Below the pieces are notes generated by a model that made no database searches, was not told the origin of the DNA, and saw only the letters and a program-made list of their open reading frames with translations. From Alloalcanivorax balearicus MACL04 (GTDB lineage Bacteria; Pseudomonadota; Gammaproteobacteria; Pseudomonadales; Alcanivoracaceae), in contig NZ_ARXS01000030.1 in NCBI RefSeq assembly GCF_025532145.1, positions 1-56,285 on the forward strand: DNA of 56,285 nucleotides, written 5' to 3'. Each line of letters begins with the position of its first letter. Position 1 is the stretch's first letter. Positions 45,348 to 55,234 of the stretch are shown here, one piece after another. The position numbers and the translations under genes are program-made.

Positions 45348-45959
45348 TTATTCGGTTTCTTCGGCCGCCAAGCCGACGGTTTCTTCCCTGGAGCAGGATG
45401 GCGCACCCCCGCTCATGGACTGTGCCGGGTCTACCAGAGCCCCCAGCGAAACCAGCGCCTCGGATCCCACCAGCAGCGGGAACCGGAAGTCACTGCGATC
45501 AGTCAGATTGACGTCCACCTGCCGGGCCCGATCACGGACACACAGCGTCAATTCCACCACCGGACGGCGGCTGTAGCCCGGCGCCCCGTCAATCTGGTTT
45601 TCGGCACGGCGCTTGATACGCACATGTTTGGATAGTGGCAATTCAAGGGTGCGCCACTGATCCTGTTCCAGCCCGATTTTCGCGCGTTGCTCTGGCACCA
45701 TCCACAGATCAAAGGATACCCAATCCTGCCCATCCCGCTTGAAAGTCCGGATTTGCCGGGCACTGAGCGAAGCGGACTGGGCCCCGGTGTCCAGTTTAGC
45801 GGGCAACGCTATACCCAGCTCTTCGATCATGACCTCTTCGTTGAGGCCCAGAATGATCTTTCCAGGGTCCTCGCCGTCGGCGACGGCCTTCATGGGCAGG
45901 GCCAGACAGAGCGCTATCGCCAGTCCATACCCTAAGCCGCACGCACACCCAAACCGCAT
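45348..45959 (-). CDS. retropepsin-like aspartic protease (Zn_protease/PF05618 family)
   Basis: A 203-residue exported protein. The signal peptide LGYGLAIALCLALPMKAVA is followed by LGLNEEVMIEELGIALPAK and the aspartic-protease signature LDTGAQSASLSA, then the late FPLLVGSEAL block. This family is annotated 'ATP-dependent zinc protease' but has a retropepsin-like DTG motif; members are small periplasmic proteins. The ATG at 45959 was chosen for AAGGAAGG upstream and the signal peptide; a 77-residue longer frame has neither. It is the first gene of the three-gene set. Confidence 0.82.
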   Translation of the reverse strand: MRFGCACGLGYGLAIALCLALPMKAVADGEDPGKIILGLNEEVMIEELGIALPAKLDTGAQSASLSARQIRTFKRDGQDWVSFDLWMVPEQRAKIGLEQDQWRTLELPLSKHVRIKRRAENQIDGAPGYSRRPVVELTLCVRDRARQVDVNLTDRSDFRFPLLVGSEALVSLGALVDPAQSMSGGAPSCSREETVGLAAEETE

Positions 45960-46356
45960 ATAACGAATACCTTCCTTGTTCAGAACCGCATTCTTGTCCA
46001 GAACCACACGTGTCCAGAACTGCATTGGAGAAATGCCGCCACGGGCAGACTGATATGCCAATCCGGGCAGCCTCGGGAGCCGGGAAAGCTCGAAACGGAT
46101 AGTCATCGACGGGCAGTGTATGACCGGTACGACCCCGTTTGGTTGCGCCATTCTAGGCGAATGCACACTACCTTGAAGCAACAACCGCAAAATCGTGAAC
46201 CGGGTCGCATTCTCTCATAGCCCGCGGGCGCCGCCCACTGTCACCGGTGGCTGGCCACACGCTCGAGAAGACGGTGGCTTCGGTAGCCTGGGGGACTGTA
46301 CAATGCGCTCCCGCCGCGCCCTCCGCGGCCTTATCACCCGCTTCGGAGCCTGTTTC
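45960..46356. other. 397-base divergent intergenic region
   Basis: This separates the leftward retropepsin set from rightward typA and must hold both promoters. For typA a TACAAT (46299-46304) could be the -10 box, but its -35 is poor. No repeat or RNA gene was recognised. The open frames running through it lack ribosome sites and family motifs. Confidence 0.5.
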
Positions 46357-48165
<1,809 letters not shown>

Positions 48166-48179
48166 AATCCCGCCTTATA

Positions 48180-48205
48180 GCGCCGCCCCGTTTTTAGGGG
48201 TGGCG
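48180..48205. terminator. hairpin after typA with GTTTTTA loop
   Basis: A ten-base stem (GCGCCGCCCC / GGGGTGGCGC, one G-T pair) encloses a GTTTTTA loop 14 bases beyond the typA stop. There is no long T-run after it, so termination may be partial. Confidence 0.6.
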
Positions 48206-48237
48206 CCGGTTTAAGCAAATAGTTTCGCTCTAATATG

Positions 48238-48270
48238 CACCAAAACGGCCCGGTTTTTAGGCTTTTGGTG
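48238..48270. other. second hairpin with the same loop
   Basis: CACCAAAA pairs with TTTTGGTG, and an inner GCC/GGC pair closes over CGGTTTTTA. The core GTTTTTA loop repeats that of the preceding hairpin. The role is unknown; it lies in the leader or promoter area of the next gene. Confidence 0.5.
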
Positions 48271-48330
48271 AACGTTCTGTAAAAAAGCCCCCGCATGGAT
48301 ATCGACGGCAAAAGAATCCCCCTAATGTCT

Positions 48331-48353
48331 TTAATTCCACATGGAGGAATTAA
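48331..48353 (+). promoter_or_regulatory. leader hairpin next to the ribosome site
   Basis: TTAATTCC and GGAATTAA form a perfect 8-bp stem with a seven-base loop, ending one to two bases before the AAGGGA-like ribosome site of the lipoprotein gene. It could tune its translation or protect the mRNA. Confidence 0.45.
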
Positions 48354-48365
48354 GGGAACGATACG

Positions 48366-49280
48366 ATGAAATCCTCGCTTTTATTATTGCCGCTCGCCGC
48401 CGCCATTCTGGCCACCGGATGTGCCAGCCAACAAACCACTACCATGGACAGCAGCACCGACAATCAGCGCCTGCGACAACTGGAGCAGGAAAACCAACAA
48501 CTACGCGCCCAATTGGGTAATGAGCAACCCGCGTCCGCGTCTCAGGCCCCCGATCTGCTGCCACCGAACGCCAAACCCGGACATTGTTACGCCCGGGTGG
48601 TGATCCCGGAAACCTATAAAACGGAAATGGAAAGGGTCATGGTGTCCGCGGAAGACACCAAACTCACCACCACACCCGCGCGTTATGAAACTGTCCATGA
48701 ACGGGTTCTGGTGAGGGAAGCCACCACCAAGCTGATCACCAAACCGGCGGAATACCGCACCGTCTCCGAACAGGTTCTGGTTCGTCCCGCGTACACCACC
48801 TGGAAGAAAGGCCGCGGCCCGATCGAGAGAATCGACCAGGCCACCGGCGAGATCATGTGCCTGGTGGAAGTGCCGGCGGAATACAAAACCGTCCAGCGCA
48901 AGGAGCTGGTGCAGCCGGAACGGGTGGAGGAAGTGACCATCCCCGCCGAATACAAGACCATCGAAGTGGTCAAACAGGTGGAGCCGCCACAGACTCACAA
49001 ACAGGTTATTCCCGCCCAATATCGGGACGTTCCGAAGCAGGTGAAGGTCACCGACGCCGACATGGAATGGCGTGAAATCCTGTGCGAAACCAACACCACT
49101 CCGGACGTGGTCCGTCGTCTGCAGCAGGCACTCAAGGACGAAGGCTACGATCCAACCTGGGTGGATGGCGTTTATGGCAGCCGCACCCGGGCCGCCGTCG
49201 TCGCCTATCAGAAGGACAATAATCTGCCTTCCGGTCAACTGACCATGCGCACCCTGAATGAACTGGGTGTACAACTCTGA
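48366..49280 (+). CDS. repeat lipoprotein with C-terminal peptidoglycan-binding domain
   Basis: A 304-residue lipoprotein: signal peptide and lipobox LATGC (Cys19), then a Gln-rich coiled-coil segment (residues 33-50). From 84 to about 228 come six copies of a motif Y-[KRE]-[TD]-V/I/E-...-V. Their tyrosines are at 84, 107, 130, 173, 196 and 219, a strict 23-residue period broken once by a 20-residue insert (about 145-165). The C-terminal ~60 residues are a PG_binding_1-like domain (VVRRLQQALKDEGYDP, VDGVYGSRTRAAVVAYQ). Cys74, 165 and 240 may form disulfides. It probably links the outer membrane to peptidoglycan or spans part of the periplasm; the function is unknown. Confidence 0.82.
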   Translation: MKSSLLLLPLAAAILATGCASQQTTTMDSSTDNQRLRQLEQENQQLRAQLGNEQPASASQAPDLLPPNAKPGHCYARVVIPETYKTEMERVMVSAEDTKLTTTPARYETVHERVLVREATTKLITKPAEYRTVSEQVLVRPAYTTWKKGRGPIERIDQATGEIMCLVEVPAEYKTVQRKELVQPERVEEVTIPAEYKTIEVVKQVEPPQTHKQVIPAQYRDVPKQVKVTDADMEWREILCETNTTPDVVRRLQQALKDEGYDPTWVDGVYGSRTRAAVVAYQKDNNLPSGQLTMRTLNELGVQL

Positions 49281-49289
49281 CCTCGTCGC

Positions 49290-49314
49290 CCACGGCGGGC
49301 CCCGCCCGCCGTGG
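49290..49314 (+). terminator. terminator-like hairpin after the repeat lipoprotein
   Basis: A perfect ten-base stem (CCACGGCGGG / CCCGCCGTGG) with a five-base loop lies nine bases after the stop. It is followed by a C/T-rich run ending CTTTTC. Confidence 0.75.
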
Positions 49315-49393
49315 CATCCCCCTGTCTTTTCGGCCACATGCCCGCCGAGGGCGTTATACTCTCTGACCCTTCCGGCTTCCTTGTGTCCCTCAA

Positions 49394-49858
49394 ATGCTGC
49401 ACGTTGCCCTATATCAACCGGAAATTCCGCCGAACACCGGCAACATCATCCGCCTCGCCGCCAATACCGGCGCCGGGCTGCACCTGATCGAGCCACTCGG
49501 CTTCAGTCTGGATGAGAAGCGCCTGCGGCGCGCGGGGCTGGACTATTCGGAATGGGCAAGGGTAACCGTACACCCGGATTTCGAGGCCTTCCAGACCGCT
49601 ATGAGCGGGGCCCGCCTGTTCGCCCTGACCACCAAGGGCCGCACCACACCCAGTGATACCCGGTTCGAGGACGGTGATGTGCTGCTATTCGGCCCGGAGA
49701 CCCGGGGATTGCCCGCGGAGATTCTGGAGCAGCTGGCGCCGGAGCAACGGCTGCGGTTGCCGATGGTGGCCGACAGCCGCAGTCTCAATTTGAGCAATGC
49801 CGTGGCGGTAACTCTTTACGAGGCCTGGCGCCAACTGGGATATCCGGGCGCGGTGTAG
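49394..49858 (+). CDS. trmL: tRNA (cytidine(34)-2'-O)-methyltransferase
   Basis: Methylates the wobble ribose of leucine tRNAs using SAM. It has 154 residues of the SPOUT class: [20 protein letters not shown] at the N-terminus, [15 protein letters not shown] and [19 protein letters not shown] forming the trefoil knot. It is monocistronic in appearance, convergent with secB across an inverted repeat. Confidence 0.95.
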   Translation: MLHVALYQPEIPPNTGNIIRLAANTGAGLHLIEPLGFSLDEKRLRRAGLDYSEWARVTVHPDFEAFQTAMSGARLFALTTKGRTTPSDTRFEDGDVLLFGPETRGLPAEILEQLAPEQRLRLPMVADSRSLNLSNAVAVTLYEAWRQLGYPGAV

Positions 49859-49859
49859 A

Positions 49860-49972
49860 GACGCCAGACGCTAAAAGATCAAAAACACCGATCTCTCCCC
49901 CTGCAAGCCTTTCCTAGGGAAAATCATATCCGCAACCCTATAAGATACGGTGTTCTAAAGCGTCCGGCGTCC
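49860..49972. repeat. inverted repeat between trmL and secB
   Basis: The 13-base arms 49860-49872 and 49960-49972 (GACGCCAGACGCT and its complement with one change) lie right after the trmL stop and just before the secB stop. The GGCGTC words resemble those in the gap between waaF and ilvE (about 13946-13972). The 87-base interior shows no gene. Confidence 0.65.
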
Positions 49973-49979
49973 GGCTCTT

Positions 49980-50447
49980 CTACTGAACCGTCACGCTCTC
50001 ATTGCCTTCCGTCTGCTGTTGACGCTGTTGCTGATAGAGAGCGTCGAAGTTCAGCGGCTGCAACACCATCTGCGGGAAAGACGCCTTGGACACCAGATCC
50101 GACACCACTTCGCGCACGTAAGGGAACAGCAGATTGGGGCAATAAGCGCCGAGCAGCTGGTTGCGCTCCTCGTCTTCAATACCGACCAGAGTGAAGATGC
50201 CGGCCTGCTTTACTTCCACCAGATAAAAGGTTTTCTCTTCCCCTTCATCCTTGGCGGTCACGGTCACCGTCACTTCCACTTCGTACTCGTTGGAGTCCCC
50301 GAGCCGGCGGGCATTGTTGTTCAACTGAACATTGACCTTCGGCTTCCACTCCTGCAGGAAAATCTCGGGCGCGCCCGGGCACTCGAAGGAAGCGTCCTTC
50401 AGGTACACGCGCTGCAGTTGAAATACTTTTTCCTGTTGATCCGCCAT
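49980..50447 (-). CDS. secB: protein-export chaperone SecB
   Basis: Binds unfolded precursors and delivers them to SecA. It has 155 residues: FQLQRVYLKDASFECPGAP, NEYEVEVTVTVTAKDEGEEKTFYLVEV and the SecA-contact region YCPNLLFPYVREVVSDLV. The second of two adjacent ATGs was chosen, as it is seven bases from GGAG and gives MADQQEK. It is followed on the same strand by no other gene; grxC and the rhodanese gene lie upstream. Confidence 0.96.
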   Translation of the reverse strand: MADQQEKVFQLQRVYLKDASFECPGAPEIFLQEWKPKVNVQLNNNARRLGDSNEYEVEVTVTVTAKDEGEEKTFYLVEVKQAGIFTLVGIEDEERNQLLGAYCPNLLFPYVREVVSDLVSKASFPQMVLQPLNFDALYQQQRQQQTEGNESVTVQ

Positions 50448-50538
50448 CATTATCTCCATGGTTTGCAAGGCCGCCCCCGGCGACCCGTGTTATTCGGCAT
50501 GCCCGGCATGGCTTGGAGCACACTCACCCGCCAAGCAA

Positions 50539-50793
50539 CTATTCGTTAAGCAATGCATCCAGCTTGCCCGCCCGTTCCAGGGCGAAAAGTTCATCGCAGC
50601 CCCCCACATGGCGCGGCCCGATCCAGATTTGCGGCACGGTACGCCGGCCGCTGCGCTCCATCATCTCCTGGCGCGCTCCGGCAACACGATCCACATCGAT
50701 TTCATGAAGCCGCGCCGCCTTCGACACCAACAAACTTTTGGCCCGCCGGCAGAAAGGACACCACGAGGTGGTGTACATTGTCACCTCGGTCAT
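50539..50793 (-). CDS. grxC: glutaredoxin 3
   Basis: A glutathione-dependent dithiol oxidoreductase of the cytosol. It has 84 residues with active site SWCPFCRRAK, cis-proline TVPQIWI and GGCDELFAL. It lies 16 bases after the rhodanese gene and 91 bases ahead of secB, the usual order in Pseudomonas. Confidence 0.96.
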   Translation of the reverse strand: MTEVTMYTTSWCPFCRRAKSLLVSKAARLHEIDVDRVAGARQEMMERSGRRTVPQIWIGPRHVGGCDELFALERAGKLDALLNE

Positions 50794-50809
50794 AGTGTCA
50801 CCTCGGCCA

Positions 50810-51226
50810 TCAGGCCTTCACCACCGGCAGGTTATCATTGCGCCAGGCGTTGATGCCGCCCTGAATGCGGTAAAGGTTGGGAATCCCCTTGCCGCGCAAC
50901 TGGCGCCCCAGGTGTGACGACTGATTGCCCATTTTGCAGGCCAGAATCACTGGTCGGTCCTTATAGGCCTGTAGCTGCGAGAGCTGATCCATGACCTGCC
51001 CGGAGGGGATATTGACACTACCAGCGATGTGGCCGGCGCGGAACTCCTCGCCGTCACGCAAATCGATGATCACGCCGTTTTGCTGGTTGATCAGATTGGT
51101 GGCCAATTGCGGACTGATGGGCTTGCCCCCGCGTCGGGACTCAATGGTGAAGAAAACAGCCCACAACAGAAAGAAGGCGGAGACCAGAAGGTAATGGTTG
51201 CTGGCAAACTCGATCAAACGATCCAT
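50810..51226 (-). CDS. membrane-anchored rhodanese-like protein
   Basis: A 138-residue protein with an N-terminal membrane helix (LLVSAFFLLWAVFFTI). A single rhodanese domain follows, with IIDLRDGEEFRAGHIAGSVN and the active-site Cys in ILACKMGNQSSHLG. It could transfer sulfur or sense persulfides; its topology suggests cytosolic exposure is possible but undetermined. The ATG at 51226 removes 14 residues read from upstream DNA. It is divergent from envC, 74 bases away. In Pseudomonas gpmI occupies this gap; it is absent here. Confidence 0.9.
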   Translation of the reverse strand: MDRLIEFASNHYLLVSAFFLLWAVFFTIESRRGGKPISPQLATNLINQQNGVIIDLRDGEEFRAGHIAGSVNIPSGQVMDQLSQLQAYKDRPVILACKMGNQSSHLGRQLRGKGIPNLYRIQGGINAWRNDNLPVVKA

Positions 51227-51300
51227 GGTTGCGTTCCTGCCGAGGTAAAATCGGCGCCAAGTATACACATCGGGGGCCGGTTACGGTAAAACCCGCTGCC

Positions 51301-52485
51301 ATGAGACGTCTTTTTCCCCTGCTCCTGCTGTTGAGCCTGGTTGCCCGGGCGGACGACCCGTCCCCCAAGCAACTGGAAGCCCTGAAGGAGCGCATCCGCG
51401 AGCTGACCTCGGCTCAGAATCAGGACCTGGAGCGTCGCGACGACCTGCAGGCGAAGCTGCGCGATACCGAAAAACGCATCGGTACCCTGGGCCGTGAACA
51501 ACGCCACCTGGACCGGGAGGTCCAGGACGCCGAGCAACGTCTGGCCGAGACCGAACAGCGTCAGGCCGAACTGGCGGCGGAGAAGAAGGTTCAATTGTCG
51601 TGGCTGGCCCGCACCGTGCGGGCCAGCTACCAGGCCGGCCGGGAGGAGCGCATCAAGCTGCTGCTCAACCAGGAAGAGCCGGAACGGGTAGCCCGGCTGC
51701 TACGCTACCAGGAATACTTCCAGCGCGCGCGGCGGGACCGTCTGGTCAACCTGGAGGGTGAGCTGGTCGATCTGCGCCAGGTGGCCCGGGAAGTGGCCGA
51801 TGCCCGCGCCGACCTGCTGGACCGGCGCACCGCCCTGGCCCGGCATCGCCAGGAACTGGAGGCCGCCGGGCGTGAACGGGAGAAGGCGCTGGCCGCCCTT
51901 GGCCAGTCGTTGGAGAACCGCGGTGGCCAGTTGAGCAGCCTGCGCGCGGATCAACAGCGCCTGGAACGTCTGCTGGAGCAAATGCGCCAGGCCGCCGAAC
52001 AAGCGGCGCGGGAGAGCCCGCCAAGCGGTCCGAGCCGGCCGGCCGCGGGCGGCGGCACCCCCTTCGGCAAGCTGGCGGGCGGTCTGCCCTGGCCGGTACA
52101 CGGGCCAGTGCTGACCAGCTACAACAGCCGCCGGGAAGGTGAACTGCGTTGGACCGGGGTCATTCTGGGCGTGGACGAAGGCACGCCGGTGCAAGCCGTG
52201 CACCCCGGGCGGGTGGTGTTCGCCGACTGGTTGCGCGGCTTCGGTCTGCTCATCATTCTCGATCATGGCGACGGTTACCTGACGCTCTACGGCTACAATC
52301 AAAGCCTGCTGCGCCAGGTCGGCGACCAGGTCGCCACCGGCGATGTACTGTCCCTGGCGGGCCGTTCCGGCGGCAATAGCCGCAGCGCTCTGTACTTTGA
52401 AATCCGCCACCGTGGCAAGGCGGTGAACCCGGCGCGCTGGTGCGACCGCCGTGTTACACTGCCGCCCATTGCTCGTAACAACTGA
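51301..52485 (+). CDS. EnvC-like murein hydrolase activator
   Basis: A periplasmic activator of cell-division amidases. It has 394 residues: signal peptide (LFPLLLLLSLVARA), a long coiled coil (about 20-245, many Glu/Arg/Gln), then a degenerate LytM/M23 domain (VILGVDEGTPVQAVHPGRVV, LIILDHGDGYLTLYGYNQ). The HxH zinc motif is lost (LYGYN), as in EnvC, so it should activate rather than cut. The ATG at 51301 gives the signal peptide. It is followed after 51 bases by ctpA. Confidence 0.9.
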   Translation: MRRLFPLLLLLSLVARADDPSPKQLEALKERIRELTSAQNQDLERRDDLQAKLRDTEKRIGTLGREQRHLDREVQDAEQRLAETEQRQAELAAEKKVQLSWLARTVRASYQAGREERIKLLLNQEEPERVARLLRYQEYFQRARRDRLVNLEGELVDLRQVAREVADARADLLDRRTALARHRQELEAAGREREKALAALGQSLENRGGQLSSLRADQQRLERLLEQMRQAAEQAARESPPSGPSRPAAGGGTPFGKLAGGLPWPVHGPVLTSYNSRREGELRWTGVILGVDEGTPVQAVHPGRVVFADWLRGFGLLIILDHGDGYLTLYGYNQSLLRQVGDQVATGDVLSLAGRSGGNSRSALYFEIRHRGKAVNPARWCDRRVTLPPIARNN

Positions 52486-52536
52486 TCGCCGTAACAACTG
52501 ATCACCCGCGCCAACTGACGCCAGGATTAGAGCCTC

Positions 52537-53829
52537 ATGTTGAAACTGCCTCACGCTGTTCTGCGCTCCACTTTGCTCGCTCTTACTGTTTTCGTTCCCA
52601 CTCTGCACGCCGCCACCACTCCCGAGGCCCTGGACGACCAGGCCCGTGAAGCCGGCGTTCCGGTGACCCAGTTGCGGGCCTTCGCCGAAGTGCTGGAACG
52701 GGTGCGCGGCGCCTACATCGAGGAAGTGGACGAGAAGGAACTGCTCAATGCCGCCATTCGCGGCATGCTCTACGAACTGGATCCACACTCGGCCTACCTG
52801 ACGCCGGATCAGTTCGAGGATTTGCAGACCACCACCACCGGTGAGTTTGGCGGTCTGGGCCTGGAAGTGACCATGGAAGACGGCTTCGTCAAGGTCGTGA
52901 CCCCCATCGACGATTCCCCCGCCGCCCGCGCCGGCATCCGCGCCGGCGATCTGATCCTGAAAATTGACGACACCTTCGTCAAGGGCCTGAGCCTGGAAGA
53001 AGCGGTGGAGAAAATGCGTGGTGAACGCGGCTCCAAGGTTTCCCTGTCGGTCCTCAGCGAAGGGGAGGAACAGCCGCGCACAGTGGTGCTGGAGCGGGAC
53101 CGCATCAAAGTACAGAGCGTAAGACAGGACACCCTGGAGCCGGGTTACGGTTACATCCGTATCTCCCAGTTCCAGAACAACACCGGCATGGAAACCGGCA
53201 AGGCGCTGGAGAAATTGCAGGGGGAAGGCAAACTCAAAGGGCTGATCCTGGACCTGCGCAACAACCCCGGCGGTGTTCTGGACGGCGCCGTGCAAGTGGC
53301 CGATCTGTTCCTCAACAACGGTTTGATCGTCTACACCCAGGGCCGTGACGAAGCCAGCCGCAACGACTATCGCGCCCACGCCGGCGACCGGCTTCAAGGT
53401 CTGCCTCTGGTGGTACTGGTGAACGGCGGCTCCGCCTCCGCTTCGGAAATCGTTGCCGGCGCCCTGCAGGATCAGGGGCGCGCCGTGATCGTCGGCAATC
53501 GCACCTTCGGCAAAGGCTCGGTGCAAACGGTCTTGCCGATCAGCGGCGACAGCGCGCTGAAGCTGACCACGGCCCGTTATTACACCCCCGAAGGGCGCTC
53601 GATCCAGGCGGAAGGCATCGTCCCGGACATCAAGGTGGAAGTGGCCAGCGTCAAACTGCTCAAGGAGCACCTGCCACGGGAAGCGGACCTGCCCCATCAT
53701 CTGATGAACCAGAATGGAGAGAACGGGCCGGATGCGGAGCCGGAAGAGGAGCCGCTGGCCAGCCGCGATTACCCGCTGTCCCAGGCACTGTCGATTCTCA
53801 AGGGGATTACGCTGGCGGGGAAACGCTAG
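52537..53829 (+). CDS. ctpA: carboxy-terminal processing protease (S41)
   Basis: A periplasmic serine protease that trims exported proteins and peptidoglycan enzymes. It has 430 residues with a signal peptide (ending LHAA). The PDZ domain spans about 100-185 (VVTPIDDSPAARAGIRAGD). The catalytic Ser lies in NGGSASASEIVAGALQD and the Lys in TFGKGSVQT. The C-terminal tail is acidic. The envC-ctpA pair is conserved in Pseudomonas. It is convergent with moeA, with 12 bases between stops. Confidence 0.95.
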   Translation: MLKLPHAVLRSTLLALTVFVPTLHAATTPEALDDQAREAGVPVTQLRAFAEVLERVRGAYIEEVDEKELLNAAIRGMLYELDPHSAYLTPDQFEDLQTTTTGEFGGLGLEVTMEDGFVKVVTPIDDSPAARAGIRAGDLILKIDDTFVKGLSLEEAVEKMRGERGSKVSLSVLSEGEEQPRTVVLERDRIKVQSVRQDTLEPGYGYIRISQFQNNTGMETGKALEKLQGEGKLKGLILDLRNNPGGVLDGAVQVADLFLNNGLIVYTQGRDEASRNDYRAHAGDRLQGLPLVVLVNGGSASASEIVAGALQDQGRAVIVGNRTFGKGSVQTVLPISGDSALKLTTARYYTPEGRSIQAEGIVPDIKVEVASVKLLKEHLPREADLPHHLMNQNGENGPDAEPEEEPLASRDYPLSQALSILKGITLAGKR

Positions 53830-53841
53830 AGCCGGCCGGCG

Positions 53842-55077
53842 TTACCTCAACGCCAGCCAGCGCACCACCGAACCGGCGCGCCAGGCGTCATCACCGGCCG
53901 GCACCCAGGCCAGCACGTCCGCCGCCATCAGGTTGGACAGCATATGCGACGCCTGGCGCGGTAACGGCGCCAGTGTCGTGGCACCGGTGAGCGGGTCGGT
54001 TTGCAACCGCATACGCAGCCACTGATCACGGCGATCGTCCGGACGCGCGTCTTCGAGCAGGCGGGCATAGCCCCAGGGCGGCCCCGCCGGATCGCCTTCC
54101 AGCACGCGCAGTACTTCCGCCACATGCACCGTCAGTCCCACCAGCACCGCCGCCGGATTGCCCGGCAACCCGATCAGTGCGGTGCCTTCCCGGGTCCCGA
54201 ACCACAGCGGCTTGCCCGGCTTTTGCGCCAGCTTCCAGAAGTGTCGGGTCACACCCAGCCGTTCCGCCGCTTCCGGTAAATAATCCCGGTCGCCCACCGA
54301 CACGCCGCCAGTGGTGATGACCACGTCCGATTCCGTCAGCGCCTGCTCCAACGCCAGGCAAACATCTTCGAAACGATCCGCCACCGCCTGGCAGCGCACC
54401 AGCGGCTGCCCGCGCTGCGTTAACCAGCCGCGCACCAGCGGCCCGTTGGCGTCGTAGATTTGCCCGGGCGTCAGCGGCTGCCCCACGGGTTTGACCTCGT
54501 CCCCGGTTACCAGCACCGTCACCCGGGCTTTCGGATGCGCGTTTACACCGGCCACGCCGGCCATGGCCAGCGCCGCCAGACGGCCGGCGTCCAACCGCGT
54601 GCCAGCGGCCGCCAACTCGGCGCCGCTTTGCAGTTCCTCGCCCTGACGACGCAGGTCCGTCTCCGGTGCCACCACGCGGTCTACCCGGATGGTGCCCTCC
54701 TCGCGGACCACCCACTCCTGTCGCACGATAGTGTCGGCCCCCGGCGGCACCGGGGCCCCGGTCAGAATGCGCATGGCGCAACCCGGCGCCAACGCCGCTT
54801 CCGCGCTTTGCCCGGCGGGAATATCCCCGCTCAAGATCAGGCGCACCGGCTGCTCTTGCGTCGCCACAGCCAGATCGATGCTGCGTGCCGCATAGCCGTC
54901 CACCGCGCTCTGATCGAACAGCGGCAGGGCCACCGCCGCCCGCGCCGGGGCCGCCAATACCTGGCCCAAGGCGGCTTCCACCGGGTAGTCGCTGGCCGGT
55001 AACGGCGTCAGCACACGCCGGTAGGTGGCCAGCGCCTCGGCCACAGGCAGCAGCCCGGGCGTGGTCCCGCATCCCAT
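53842..55077 (-). CDS. moeA: molybdopterin molybdenumtransferase
   Basis: Inserts molybdate into adenylylated molybdopterin. It has 411 residues: LPLFDQSAVDGYAARS, GAPVPPGADTIVRQE, VTVLVTGDEVKPVG, TTGGVSVGDRDYLPE and LPGNPAAVLVGLTVHVAEV. The ATG at 55077 follows AAGGAGA. A 157-base gap with a perfect palindrome separates it from the moaC-mogA fusion. Confidence 0.95.
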   Translation of the reverse strand: MGCGTTPGLLPVAEALATYRRVLTPLPASDYPVEAALGQVLAAPARAAVALPLFDQSAVDGYAARSIDLAVATQEQPVRLILSGDIPAGQSAEAALAPGCAMRILTGAPVPPGADTIVRQEWVVREEGTIRVDRVVAPETDLRRQGEELQSGAELAAAGTRLDAGRLAALAMAGVAGVNAHPKARVTVLVTGDEVKPVGQPLTPGQIYDANGPLVRGWLTQRGQPLVRCQAVADRFEDVCLALEQALTESDVVITTGGVSVGDRDYLPEAAERLGVTRHFWKLAQKPGKPLWFGTREGTALIGLPGNPAAVLVGLTVHVAEVLRVLEGDPAGPPWGYARLLEDARPDDRRDQWLRMRLQTDPLTGATTLAPLPRQASHMLSNLMAADVLAWVPAGDDAWRAGSVVRWLALR

Positions 55078-55131
55078 TAGAGATTCTCCTTCAAACTGGT
55101 CTTGGGAACGTGAATTCAGAAATGGCTACAA

Positions 55132-55191
55132 AGCCGCTGTGGGAGCTTGCTTGCAAGCGAATTCGCTTGCAAGCAAGCTCCCACAGCGGCT
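55132..55191. repeat. REP-like perfect 60-bp palindrome, copy 2
   Basis: The 60 bases are their own reverse complement, centred on an EcoRI-like GAATTC. The arm starts AGCCGCTGTGGGAGCTTGC and is shared with the copy next to glnA. Flanks GGCTACAA and TCCGTAG also match that copy. It lies between moaC-mogA and moeA on the same strand. Confidence 0.93.
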
Positions 55192-55234
55192 CCGTAGTCC
55201 TCCGGTCTGTGCAACGCTGCCGGGCGGCGCTGCG

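Noticed and set aside
51700-53700. 666-residue reverse open frame opposite envC and ctpA
   Set aside because: It spans two real genes and their spacer in antisense with shadow composition.
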